Shown: positions 22,115-28,513 of the stretch, piece by piece
How the letters are laid out: every line of letters begins with the position of its first letter
How positions within the stretch are numbered: position 1 is the stretch's first letter
NCBI GenBank assembly: GCA_017544525.1
Contig: JAFYEA010000016.1
Coordinates: forward strand, 1-32,210
Reading direction: 5' to 3'
Source of the DNA: Bacilli bacterium
GTDB taxonomy: Bacteria; Bacillota_I; Bacilli_A; RF39; UBA660
Length of the DNA stretch: 32,210 nucleotides
Made by a program: the position numbers and the translations under genes
Notes under the pieces: generated by a model
What the model was told of the DNA's origin: nothing
Databases searched by the model: none
Seen by the model: only the letters and a program-made list of their open reading frames with translations

Positions 22115-22555
22115 ATGGAAGAACAATTAATAACAAAAACAGAAGAACATATAAAGCAAATTTTAAATGAAGGAATAAATCAAAACAATTTAGAAATGCT
22201 TTATAAATTATCAAAAATAAAACACATGGCAAAGGAGGATAGTGAAATGTATAGAGAATATGGCAATTATGGTGGAAGAACACCTGGATATAATACTTAT
22301 GGAAGATATGATAACTATGGTGCAAGAGGATATGATATGAAATATAGAGGATATGACCATTTAGATAGACTATCTGGAGAATATAATAGATATAATGAAA
22401 GTAGAGAAAGATATGGTAATAATCAAGATACAGATAAATCATATCATTATATGATAAAAGCATTAGAAGATTTTATTATGGTATTACATGAAGAAGCTGA
22501 AACACCACAACAAAAACAAATGTTAAATGAAACATTACAAAGAAGTATAAGATAA
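22115..22555 (+). CDS. Tyr/Gly/Arg-rich protein with helical ends, cassette gene 6
   Basis: 146 aa. A helical N-terminal domain (residues 1-44, KTEEHIKQILNEGINQNNLE) is followed by a low-complexity region of YGNYGGR/YGRYDNYGARGYD type (about 47-85). A helical C-terminal domain follows (YHYMIKALEDFIMVLHEEAE, TPQQKQMLNE). A perfect internal ribosome binding site with in-frame ATG at 22247 separates the first domain from the rest. The Tyr/Gly/Arg composition resembles proteins that form condensates or fibres. Function unknown. Confidence 0.65.
   Translation: MEEQLITKTEEHIKQILNEGINQNNLEMLYKLSKIKHMAKEDSEMYREYGNYGGRTPGYNTYGRYDNYGARGYDMKYRGYDHLDRLSGEYNRYNESRERYGNNQDTDKSYHYMIKALEDFIMVLHEEAETPQQKQMLNETLQRSIR
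22247..22555 (+). CDS. Possible internal product of cassette gene 6 (102 aa)
   Basis: AAAGGAGG (22231-22238) is followed 8 nt later by an in-frame ATG at 22247. The product begins MYREYGNYGG and lacks the N-terminal helical domain. This is the third gene in the window with the same design. Confidence 0.4.
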   Translation: MYREYGNYGGRTPGYNTYGRYDNYGARGYDMKYRGYDHLDRLSGEYNRYNESRERYGNNQDTDKSYHYMIKALEDFIMVLHEEAETPQQKQMLNETLQRSIR

Positions 22556-22556
22556 A

Positions 22557-22913
22557 ATGTATAAATATTATAATGAAAATCCATTGCAAAGAATTACACC
22601 AGACTGTGTAATAAGAAGTATAAGCTGTGCAACTCATAAGAGCTGGGATGAAGTATATGATGAATTAAGTGATCTAGCACAATATAATGGTACTTTATTT
22701 GACCAAAGAGATTTTGTAGTATGGTATTTAGATTCTAATTATGAAAGAGTACCATACTTACCTAAAAAAGTAGGGGATGTTGCAAAAGAATATCCTGATA
22801 ACATTATATTATGCACTATGAGAAATCATATATGTTGTATTCGATTTGGGATTATTTATGATACTTTTAATCCTAGTAATCGTGTAGCAGAAGCAGCATG
22901 GATAGTAGAGTAA
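22557..22913 (+). CDS. Papain-like cysteine protease, cassette gene 7
   Basis: 118 aa. TPDCVIRSISCATHKSWDEV places Cys17 at the start of a helix as in papain-like enzymes; NHICCIRFG supplies His91 and IYDTFNPSN supplies Asp102 or Asn105, a Cys-His-Asp/Asn triad in the right order. It is very short for the fold, like other phage mini-peptidases. It ends the cassette and could process the cassette proteins or act on the host; the substrate is unknown. Confidence 0.65.
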   Translation: MYKYYNENPLQRITPDCVIRSISCATHKSWDEVYDELSDLAQYNGTLFDQRDFVVWYLDSNYERVPYLPKKVGDVAKEYPDNIILCTMRNHICCIRFGIIYDTFNPSNRVAEAAWIVE

Positions 22914-22914
22914 T

Positions 22915-22943
22915 TTGACTTAAAAAATTAAATATGTTATAAA
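22915..22943 (+). promoter_or_regulatory. Sigma-A-like promoter before the lysis genes
   Basis: TTGACT (22915-22920), a 17-bp spacer and TATAAA (22938-22943), with TG at 22935-22936 making an extended -10. The start would be near 22950, at the very edge of the following terminator hairpin. Confidence 0.6.
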
Positions 22944-22951
22944 TAATAGTG

Positions 22952-22992
22952 AGAGATAATATGCTTGACCCCTTGTATGTTATCTCTTTTTT
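22952..22992 (+). terminator. Hairpin terminator between cassette and holin
   Basis: AGAGATAATAT (22952-22962) pairs with ATGTTATCTCT (22977-22987) with one G-U pair and a 14-nt loop, followed by six Ts. It begins right where the promoter at 22915 should start transcription, so it may either stop cassette transcripts, or act as a 5' cap hairpin, or release a short RNA. Confidence 0.7.
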
Positions 22993-23013
22993 AAAAAATA
23001 AGGAGGAAATCTT

Positions 23014-23220
23014 ATGAAAATGAGTAATAAGATGTATGACATTTTAAAATTTATAGCTCAATATGTATTACCTGCATTAGCAACATGTATAGCTACAATA
23101 TTTAAAATATGGAACTTACCATATGGTGTAGAAATATCAGCTACAATAATGGCAGTAGATACAACATTAGGTGTAATTTTAGGAATTTCAACATATAATT
23201 ATAATAAAGAGTTGAAATAG
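23014..23220 (+). CDS. Holin (r1t-like)
   Basis: 68 aa, two predicted transmembrane helices: one from about residue 10 to 28 (LKFIAQYVLPALATCIATIF), the other about 42-60 (ISATIMAVDTTLGVILGIST), ending in NYNKELK. The short loop IWNLPYG between them is typical of r1t-family holins, which open the membrane for the endolysin. RBS AAGGAGG. Next gene is the endolysin. Confidence 0.85.
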   Translation: MKMSNKMYDILKFIAQYVLPALATCIATIFKIWNLPYGVEISATIMAVDTTLGVILGISTYNYNKELK

Positions 23221-23230
23221 TTAGTTTAAA

Positions 23231-23296
23231 GGTATTTTAAAGGGGTATTTTAAAGAGTTTATGCAAAAAGAGTATAATTATACTATAAAGCATAAA
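23231..23296 (+). promoter_or_regulatory. Tandem repeats and nested hairpin before the endolysin
   Basis: GGTATTTTAAAG occurs at 23231-23242 and again at 23244-23255 (13-bp period). TTTATGC (23258-23264) pairs with GCATAAA (23290-23296) around an inner palindrome AGTATAATTATACT (23271-23284). It ends 24 bases before the endolysin start. Possible translation control, an operator, or a transcription start control. Confidence 0.4.
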
Positions 23297-23320
23297 AATT
23301 AAAAAGAAAGGTAAAAAAAT

Positions 23321-24307
23321 ATGAAAGAATTATGTATAGATATATCTTCATATCAAAGAGGAATAGACTATAACGATATAGTTAATAATTGTAAATATGT
23401 AGTTATTAGAGCTGGTTTTGGAGACTGCGATGTAGATAGTAGGTTTGAAGAACATTATGCTAACTTAAGTGGCAAAGTACATTTGGGAGCATATTGGTAT
23501 TCTTATGCTCAAAGTCCAGAACAAGCTAGAACAGAAGCTAGATTATTTATTAGAACTATTGGAGATAAGAAATTTGATTTACCTATTTATTTAGACATTG
23601 AAGATTCATCTATGTCTGGTTTAGGTAGAGGTACATTAGATGATATAGTAAGAGCATTTGGAGAAGAAATACAAAATGCAGGATATTACTATGGTGTATA
23701 TTCTAATCTTAATTGGTATAATAATATAATATCTGGAAGTGAATTAAACAAAAACTATGACTGGTGGATAGCATTATGGGATAGCGAACCACCTTATCCT
23801 AGTTATGGTATCAACTATGGAATATGGCAATTTGGTGAAACTTATTTAGGAGGACAAAATGTAGATGGAAATTACATTTACAAAGATTATCCTACTATTA
23901 TAAGAGAACTTGGTCTTAACCATTTGGATGATCCAGTACCACCTACTCCACCAACTCCTACTCATAAGATAGATGAAGATGGACTATGGGGCAGGGCTAC
24001 TACCACTTTGGCACAGCAAATATTCAAAAGTGGTTTTATAGATGGTGTTGTCAGTAATCAATTATCATGGTGGAGAAGTCAAAATCCTGGATTATTAGAT
24101 TCTACTTTTGAGTGGCAAGATTATATGAATGGAGGAAGTGCTTTAATTAGGTGTATTCAAGAATGGTGTGGTGCAAAAGTTGATGGTTATATTGGATATG
24201 ATACAATAATTCACATGCAACAAAAATTAGGAACTTATCAAGATGGTACAGTTTCGAATCCAAGTGTTATGGTAAAAGCATTTCAACATTGGTTAAATGA
24301 ACAATAA
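23321..24307 (+). CDS. Endolysin: GH25 lysozyme with C-terminal cell-wall domain
   Basis: 328 aa. Residues 1 to about 200 are a GH25 muramidase: CIDISSYQ (D7), VVIRAGFG, LGAYWYSYAQSPEQA, the catalytic pair in YLDIED (D92, E94), GVYSNLNWY and YGIWQFGE. A Pro/Thr linker (VPPTPPTPT) leads to a C-terminal part with DGLWGRATTTLAQ and GAKVDGYIGYDTI, like peptidoglycan-binding repeats with a DG-G core. It cuts the glycan backbone after holin action. AAAGG precedes the ATG. Confidence 0.95.
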   Translation: MKELCIDISSYQRGIDYNDIVNNCKYVVIRAGFGDCDVDSRFEEHYANLSGKVHLGAYWYSYAQSPEQARTEARLFIRTIGDKKFDLPIYLDIEDSSMSGLGRGTLDDIVRAFGEEIQNAGYYYGVYSNLNWYNNIISGSELNKNYDWWIALWDSEPPYPSYGINYGIWQFGETYLGGQNVDGNYIYKDYPTIIRELGLNHLDDPVPPTPPTPTHKIDEDGLWGRATTTLAQQIFKSGFIDGVVSNQLSWWRSQNPGLLDSTFEWQDYMNGGSALIRCIQEWCGAKVDGYIGYDTIIHMQQKLGTYQDGTVSNPSVMVKAFQHWLNEQ

Positions 24308-24313
24308 TAAATG

Positions 24314-24339
24314 AGAACATAGAAATATGTTCTTTTTTT
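24314..24339 (+). terminator. Intrinsic terminator closing the late operon
   Basis: AGAACATA-GAAA-TATGTTCT (24314-24333) is a perfect 8-bp stem with a GNRA tetraloop and a seven-T tail. It marks the end of the lysis genes. Confidence 0.95.
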
Positions 24340-24375
24340 ATTTTACAAATTTTTTAAAAAAATTAAAAAAACATG

Positions 24376-24404
24376 TTTACACTTACATATTTATATGGTA
24401 AAAT
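24376..24404 (+). promoter_or_regulatory. Early promoter
   Basis: TTTACA (24376-24381), a 17-bp spacer and TAAAAT (24399-24404), shortly before GAAGGAG and the first early gene at 24433. It follows the late terminator, so it should start the early operon that runs to the end of the map. Confidence 0.65.
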
Positions 24405-24432
24405 GTAGTCATACTAGGAAGGAGATTAGAGA

Positions 24433-24615
24433 ATGGAAAAAGAACCAAAAATGCTTTTTAGATTTATGAAAAGAGCAGATAAACAATTAAATAGAATATT
24501 AATTCCTAAATTTGTTATTGATAATTATGGGAGAGATTTTTATTTAGATATTTATGAAGATGGAACAATAAAACTTATTCCTGTTGAAAAATTAAATAAA
24601 AAAGAGGAGGAATAA
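24433..24615 (+). CDS. AbrB-like DNA-binding protein
   Basis: 60 aa. NRILIPKFVIDNYGRDFYLD and IYEDGTIKLIPVEKL match the swapped-hairpin AbrB/SpoVT fold, with the R-x-x-IP and D-x-hydrophobic signatures. It is the first early gene, in front of the initiator-like gene, and could be a transcription regulator of the early promoter. GGAAGGAG precedes the ATG. Confidence 0.65.
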   Translation: MEKEPKMLFRFMKRADKQLNRILIPKFVIDNYGRDFYLDIYEDGTIKLIPVEKLNKKEEE

Positions 24616-24618
24616 TAT

Positions 24619-25128
24619 ATGGCTCAAAAAAGAATGTTTGATAAAAGAATAATTGATAGTGATGTATTTACAGATCTACCTAATTCAAGTAAAGCATTAT
24701 ATTTTATGGCAGGTATGAGTGCAGATGATAAAGGTTTTTTTCAACCAAGAAGATTACAAAAAATGTGTGGTTTTACTGATGATGATTTTAAAATACTTAT
24801 TGCTAAAAGATTTTTTATAGCTTTTGAATCAGGTGTAATGGTAATAACTGACTGGAATAAAAATAATTGGTTAGATAGTAGAAGAATTACTGAAACAGAA
24901 TATGTTAATGAACTCAATTTATTGAAATTAATTAATCAAAAATATGAATTATGTACTAAAGAAGAATTACTTGCTAAGCAAATGCTCAGCCAGAATAGTA
25001 TAGAAGAGAATAGTATAGAAGAGAATAGTATAGAAGAGAATAGTATATATAATAACATAAATAAAAAAGAAAAAAAGGAGGACATTCCAGAAATTTTTGA
25101 ATATGACTGGATAAATGAAAGTGATTAA
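24619..25128 (+). CDS. Replication initiator-like protein (DnaD-like N-terminal domain), short form
   Basis: 169 aa. RMFDKRIIDSDVFTDLPNSS, ALYFMAGMSADDKGF and KMCGFTDDDFKILIAKRFF, then FESGVMVITDWNKNNWL, match the N-terminal winged-helix domain of phage replication proteins. After residue 125 come three NSIEE repeats plus a partial, then KKEDIPEIFEYDW and the end. It lacks the later helicase-loader domain, so it may be truncated or act with a host protein. The repeats are also 15-bp DNA iterons (24993-25047), a possible origin. RBS GGAGGA. Confidence 0.7.
   Translation: MAQKRMFDKRIIDSDVFTDLPNSSKALYFMAGMSADDKGFFQPRRLQKMCGFTDDDFKILIAKRFFIAFESGVMVITDWNKNNWLDSRRITETEYVNELNLLKLINQKYELCTKEELLAKQMLSQNSIEENSIEENSIEENSIYNNINKKEKKEDIPEIFEYDWINESD
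24993..25047 (+). repeat. 15-bp iterons inside the initiator gene (candidate origin)
   Basis: GAATAGTATAGAAGA repeats head to tail at 24993, 25008 and 25023, with a partial fourth copy at 25038. The copies are identical at the DNA level, not just in the protein (NSIEE), as for the O-gene iterons of lambda-type origins. Slippage of a linker sequence is the plain alternative. Confidence 0.5.
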
Positions 25129-25309
25129 AGAAAACATTTTAGAATATTTAACAATAACAATTCAAACAAAAAGAAACATGAGAAAAAGAATATATCAATT
25201 AGAAGATGAACTTAAAGAAGCTAAAGCAAATGAAAGATATGCAATAGAACAAATGAATAAATATAAAACAAAATATAAAGAAAGTAGGAAGAAGAATGAA
25301 AATAGATAG
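25115..25309 (+). CDS. 64-aa coiled-coil protein
   Basis: Starts inside the end of the initiator gene. MKVIKENILEYLTITIQTKR then heptads QLEDELKEAKANERYAIEQM ending basic (KESRKKNENR). Small accessory protein; function unknown. It overlaps the next start. Confidence 0.6.
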   Translation: MKVIKENILEYLTITIQTKRNMRKRIYQLEDELKEAKANERYAIEQMNKYKTKYKESRKKNENR

Positions 25310-25490
25310 AGAATTATATAGAAGAATTAGTTTTTTAACAGGTGTTGATTATGAAGGTGTAGTTGTAAATGAAAATGAATTTTATATTGAAGAAGAAACA
25401 ATAATAGAAATGTTTAAAGACTTAATATGGGAAAGAGATAGAACTGAAGAAAGATTAATTGATGATTTAGAACATAAAAAAAATATATAG
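25296..25490 (+). CDS. 64-aa early phage protein
   Basis: MKIDRELYRRISFLTGVDYE, NENEFYIEEETIIEMFKDL and a C-terminal helix. The layout resembles small early proteins of Bacillota phages. The frame closes at TAG 25488-25490, just after a run of As; a -1 slip would extend it with a Cys/His tail (next entry). Function unknown. Confidence 0.6.
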   Translation: MKIDRELYRRISFLTGVDYEGVVVNENEFYIEEETIIEMFKDLIWERDRTEERLIDDLEHKKNI

Positions 25491-25585
25491 GGAACATAAT
25501 TGTTTTATGTAAAAGATGTCATAGATTAGTTCATAGTAATAAAAAATATTGGCAACCAAAATTATTGAAATTGATAGAAAGGTAA
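25484..25585 (+). pseudogene. Cys/His tail without a start: -1 frameshift extension or HNH remnant
   Basis: In the -1 frame of the previous gene, codons 25484-25585 read YIGNIIVLCKRCHRLVHSNK and end KLLKLIER before TAA. CxxCH and a following His are like the second half of an HNH or zinc-finger fold. It has no ATG, GTG or TTG start of its own. A AAA AAT (25478-25484) is in the right phase for -1 slippage from the 25296 gene. Confidence 0.35.
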
Positions 25586-25595
25586 GAGGTGAATA

Positions 25596-26030
25596 ATGAT
25601 TTATTTAGAGTATGAAGAATGTAAGCAAAAATATACTGAAATAAAAGGAGCTTTAGAATGGGCGATAGCTGAAAAAGAAAAAGCATTTATGGAAACACAA
25701 CCTAAATCAACTAAATTTGACAAAATAACTGTTGAAGGTGGTGTTAGATCAAGTGCATTTGATAAATATTTAATAACAGTAGAAAAAAAACAATTAGATG
25801 CTTACATAGAAGAAGCTAGAAAATTAGTAGATACTAGATTTAAGTTATTAAAAGATAAAGAACTTGAATTAAGAAATAGCAATGAATGGATAGATAAAAT
25901 TTATGTTTATAGATACATAGATAAATTACCAGTAAAAGCAATGATTCACTTAATACCTTATGAAGAAGCACAAATGTATCGCATGATAAATGAAATAAAA
26001 AAGAATATAAAAGGTATTGAAGATGAGTAG
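25596..26030 (+). CDS. ArpU/RinA-like late transcription regulator
   Basis: 144 aa. YTEIKGALEWAIAEKEKAFM, QPKSTKFDKITVEGGVRSSA, a long helical middle and an ending YRYIDKLPVKAMIHLIPYEE with AQMYRMINEIKKNI fit the ArpU/RinA family (sigma-70-like, C-terminal helix-turn-helix) that switches on late or packaging operons. The three 10-bp repeats at 162-191 are a candidate target. RBS AAGAGGTG. Confidence moderate: family look, no decisive motif. Confidence 0.6.
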   Translation: MIYLEYEECKQKYTEIKGALEWAIAEKEKAFMETQPKSTKFDKITVEGGVRSSAFDKYLITVEKKQLDAYIEEARKLVDTRFKLLKDKELELRNSNEWIDKIYVYRYIDKLPVKAMIHLIPYEEAQMYRMINEIKKNIKGIEDE

Positions 26031-26247
26031 TTTTGATATATATAAAGCAGCATTAAGTCAATATAACAAAGCAATGGATTATCATAGTGCAATTTGTTAT
26101 AACAAAAAATTAGATAAAAGACAAAAGATGGAAAAAAACCTTAAAGAAAGAAAAAAACAACAAAGTGAATATGATAAAGCAATGTTTTATTACAAATTAT
26201 ATAAAGCTGCAAGTAAGTTAGAAGAAAGTGAGGAAAAAAAATTATGA
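26023..26247 (+). CDS. 74-aa charged helical protein
   Basis: Starts at the ATG 26023, overlapping the previous gene by 8 nt. Rich in Lys, Gln and Tyr with paired motifs QYNKAMDYHSAICYNKKLDK and EYDKAMFYYKLYKAASKLEE. It looks like an internal duplication (YxKAMxYxxxxxYxKx). It ends in TGA overlapping the next ATG. Function unknown. Confidence 0.5.
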   Translation: MSSFDIYKAALSQYNKAMDYHSAICYNKKLDKRQKMEKNLKERKKQQSEYDKAMFYYKLYKAASKLEESEEKKL

Positions 26248-26345
26248 TATGGATTATTTTAGGCATATTTGTATTAATTTTAATGCTAACTTGGATATAT
26301 TGTTTATTACAAATATCTTCTAAATGGGATGATGATAGAAAATGA
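26244..26345 (+). CDS. 33-aa membrane peptide
   Basis: MIWIILGIFVLILMLTWIYC is a single transmembrane helix; the end is SSKWDDDRK. It overlaps both neighbours with ATGA-type junctions. No family recognised. Confidence 0.55.
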   Translation: MIWIILGIFVLILMLTWIYCLLQISSKWDDDRK

Positions 26346-26521
26346 ATATATATGCTTTATATCATGGTGATAATTTTATTGATATGGGGACAAAAGAATA
26401 TTTATCAAAATTACTTGGTGTAAGTGAAAAAACAATATTATTTTATTCAAGCCCAACATATTTAAAAAGAACTGATGGAAATGGATGGGTAGTAATAAAG
26501 GTGGAGGAATTAAATGAGTAG
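26342..26521 (+). CDS. 59-aa HTH-like early protein
   Basis: MNIYALYHGDNFIDMGTKEY, then LSKLLGVSEKTILFYSSPTY, a short DNA-binding-like helix pair followed by a hydrophobic end. Similar small proteins occur among phage early genes. It overlaps both neighbours, which supports its reality. Confidence 0.55.
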   Translation: MNIYALYHGDNFIDMGTKEYLSKLLGVSEKTILFYSSPTYLKRTDGNGWVVIKVEELNE

Positions 26522-26912
26522 ATTAAGAGAAAAACTATACAAACAATATAAATTAGAAGAACTTGGATATGACTTTTTAGGATATACTTTTGATTCTAAA
26601 AAAGATTTAAGTACACATCATATCTTACCTCGACATTCTGGAGGACAAACCAAAAAGAATAATTTATGTATATTAAATAGATTTACTTCACACAACTACA
26701 TTCATTTAATAGAAGATACAGATTATAAAGTATTCCTAGAATTAAGTAAATATTTATTAGAACAAGTTAAAAAAGGGGAAATAAGTAAAGAACAATTATT
26801 AAAAATAGCAGATTTATTAGAATTTTTTGAATACAAATATAGAGATGAAGAAGATAGACATGGGGAAAAGATAATTAAACCTGAATATAAAACAAAAAGA
26901 ATAATTTTATAA
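26514..26912 (+). CDS. HNH endonuclease (third copy)
   Basis: 132 aa. DLSTHHILPRHSGGQTKKNN, LCILNRFTSHNYIHLIE gives H-H, N and H of an HNH site without the zinc cysteines. The C-terminal half is helical (LSKYLLEQVKKGEISKEQLL). It differs from the two HNH proteins near the terminase and lies in the early region, overlapping the previous gene. May act in recombination or packaging-related cutting. Confidence 0.7.
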   Translation: MSRLREKLYKQYKLEELGYDFLGYTFDSKKDLSTHHILPRHSGGQTKKNNLCILNRFTSHNYIHLIEDTDYKVFLELSKYLLEQVKKGEISKEQLLKIADLLEFFEYKYRDEEDRHGEKIIKPEYKTKRIIL

Positions 26913-27068
26913 AAGTATTAAAAATCAACTAAAAATATAAGAATAGGGAATTAGGTTATTAAAAATTGTTTTTCATGCAAATTATCCTTAAATATACATA
27001 TAAATTATGCTTACTAGTACGAGTTTGGTAGTTGATGAGTTTGGTACTTTAATTTTTTAGGAGGATCT
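26913..27068 (+). promoter_or_regulatory. Gap with GAGTTTGGTA repeats
   Basis: 156 bases without a gene. GAGTTTGGTA occurs at 27021-27030 and 27037-27046 (16-bp spacing), inside the arms AGTAC ... GTACT (27016-27047). It lies upstream of the integrase operon and may be a recombination arm site, operator or weak terminator. No clear promoter seen. Confidence 0.35.
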
Positions 27069-27326
27069 ATGAGAATAGAATGGAAGAATTTATTTAGAAC
27101 AATAGCATTATTAGAAGCAATAATTTTATTAGTATTAACATTTAGTTATGGTAATAAGATAAATGAATTAAATAAAACTATTGAAAAACAAAATAAAAAA
27201 ATAAAAGAATGCTCTTATGAGATAAAAAGATTAAAACTAATAGAACAAAACTTTGAAGAAGAAAAAGAATATCTTTACGAGTGCTATAAAAATATAGAAC
27301 TTAAAGCAGAAAGAAGTGGTAAATAA
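27069..27326 (+). CDS. Membrane-anchored coiled-coil protein
   Basis: 85 aa. One transmembrane helix at about residues 8-25 (LFRTIALLEAIILLVLTFSY), then a coiled coil with KINELNKTIEKQNKKIKECS. The architecture resembles spanin-like or septum/Rz-like proteins but it lies in the early region. Function unknown. The C-terminus ERSGK recurs in a remnant at 29189. RBS AGGAGG. Confidence 0.55.
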   Translation: MRIEWKNLFRTIALLEAIILLVLTFSYGNKINELNKTIEKQNKKIKECSYEIKRLKLIEQNFEEEKEYLYECYKNIELKAERSGK

Positions 27327-27327
27327 T

Positions 27328-27636
27328 ATGGGAACTAATTATTATTTAAGAAAAAAGAAACCTAGAATAGTGAGAGTTTATGATAAACTACATTTAGGAA
27401 AATCAAGTTGTGGTTGGTGGTTTAATTTTCAAGAACAAGAAAATATACATTCGTTTGAAGATGTAAAAAAATTAATAGATAGTGGAGAGTATTTTATAAT
27501 TGATGAATATGGAAAAAAGCATACACCTGATGAGTTTTATGAACTTGTAGAACACAAAAAACAAAATGATAAATTTGAAGGTTATGGGGCTAAAAATATA
27601 GATGGTTATTCATTTATAGATGAGGATTTTTTTTAG
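27328..27636 (+). CDS. Conserved phage protein of the MGTNYY type
   Basis: 102 aa from the ATG at 27328, beginning MGTNYYLRKK. KLHLGKSSCGWWFNFQEQEN, DEYGKKHTPDEFYELVEHKK and DGYSFIDEDFF follow the order I remember for a phage family of unknown function; the usual Cys-rich insert is absent here. Possibly a host-takeover protein. Confidence 0.6.
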   Translation: MGTNYYLRKKKPRIVRVYDKLHLGKSSCGWWFNFQEQENIHSFEDVKKLIDSGEYFIIDEYGKKHTPDEFYELVEHKKQNDKFEGYGAKNIDGYSFIDEDFF

Positions 27637-27654
27637 AAAAGGGTAGTGATAATA

Positions 27655-28503
27655 ATGAATAAAAAAGAATTATTATTAAGACTTGATGAATGGATAGAAG
27701 AACAAAAATATCAAGAATATTCTGATAATACATTAAAACAATATAAAACTAATGTATTAAAGTTTATTAAATGGTTAAAAGATGATGAAATTATTTCTAA
27801 AGATACTACTATTAATTATAAAAAATATTTATATGAATTAGAACCTAGACCATCTACAAGAAGTATAAATACATGGATAGTAGAATTAAACAAATATCTT
27901 AAATGGTTAAATCTTCAAGAATTAACAATAAAAAAAATAAAACAACAAGTTAAATCTAGTACAGAAGAAGTATTAAGTATTACTGATTATAAAAGATTAT
28001 TAAGATTTTCAAAAAGCATGGGATTAATTCAATTACATTATATAATGAGAACTTTAGCTATGACAGGTATTAGAATAAGTGAATTAAAATACTTTACTGT
28101 TGAAAGTTTGGGATCAAATTATATAGTAGTTTTTAATAAAGGTAAAGAAAGAAACATTATAGTAAGACAAGATTTAACAAGAGAATTACGAAAGTATTGT
28201 AAAGAAAACAAAATTAAAGAAGGATATATTTTTAAAGGTAAAAAAAATAATTCTATTTTATGTGCTTCTACTATATGGAGACAAATGAAAAAAGTAGCAG
28301 GAGCTGCAAGAGTAAATAAAAAGAAAGTTCATGCACATTCTTTTAGACATTTATTTGCACAGGTATTTTTAAATGAATATAGTAATAATATAACTGAACT
28401 TGCAGATATATTAGGACATAATTCATTAGAAACGACAAGATTATATACAAGAACATCAAATTCACAAAAGAAAGATAAATTAGAAAAATTAAGTTTTAAA
28501 TAG
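27655..28503 (+). CDS. int: Tyrosine recombinase (integrase/XerC-D-like)
   Basis: 282 aa from the ATG at 27655 (a GTG at 27646 would be too close to AAAGGG). N-terminal SAM-like domain over about 1-90, then a catalytic domain with TGIRISEL (R140), NKGKERN (K164), HAHSFRH (H228, R231), LGHNSLETTRLYTR (H255, Y264): all five key residues present. It should integrate or resolve the phage genome. Unlike most temperate phages there is no obvious attP-int-repressor block: it sits in the same orientation as the early genes. It could serve as dimer resolvase in an episomal phage. Confidence 0.92.
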   Translation: MNKKELLLRLDEWIEEQKYQEYSDNTLKQYKTNVLKFIKWLKDDEIISKDTTINYKKYLYELEPRPSTRSINTWIVELNKYLKWLNLQELTIKKIKQQVKSSTEEVLSITDYKRLLRFSKSMGLIQLHYIMRTLAMTGIRISELKYFTVESLGSNYIVVFNKGKERNIIVRQDLTRELRKYCKENKIKEGYIFKGKKNNSILCASTIWRQMKKVAGAARVNKKKVHAHSFRHLFAQVFLNEYSNNITELADILGHNSLETTRLYTRTSNSQKKDKLEKLSFK

Positions 28504-28513
28504 GAGATAAAGA

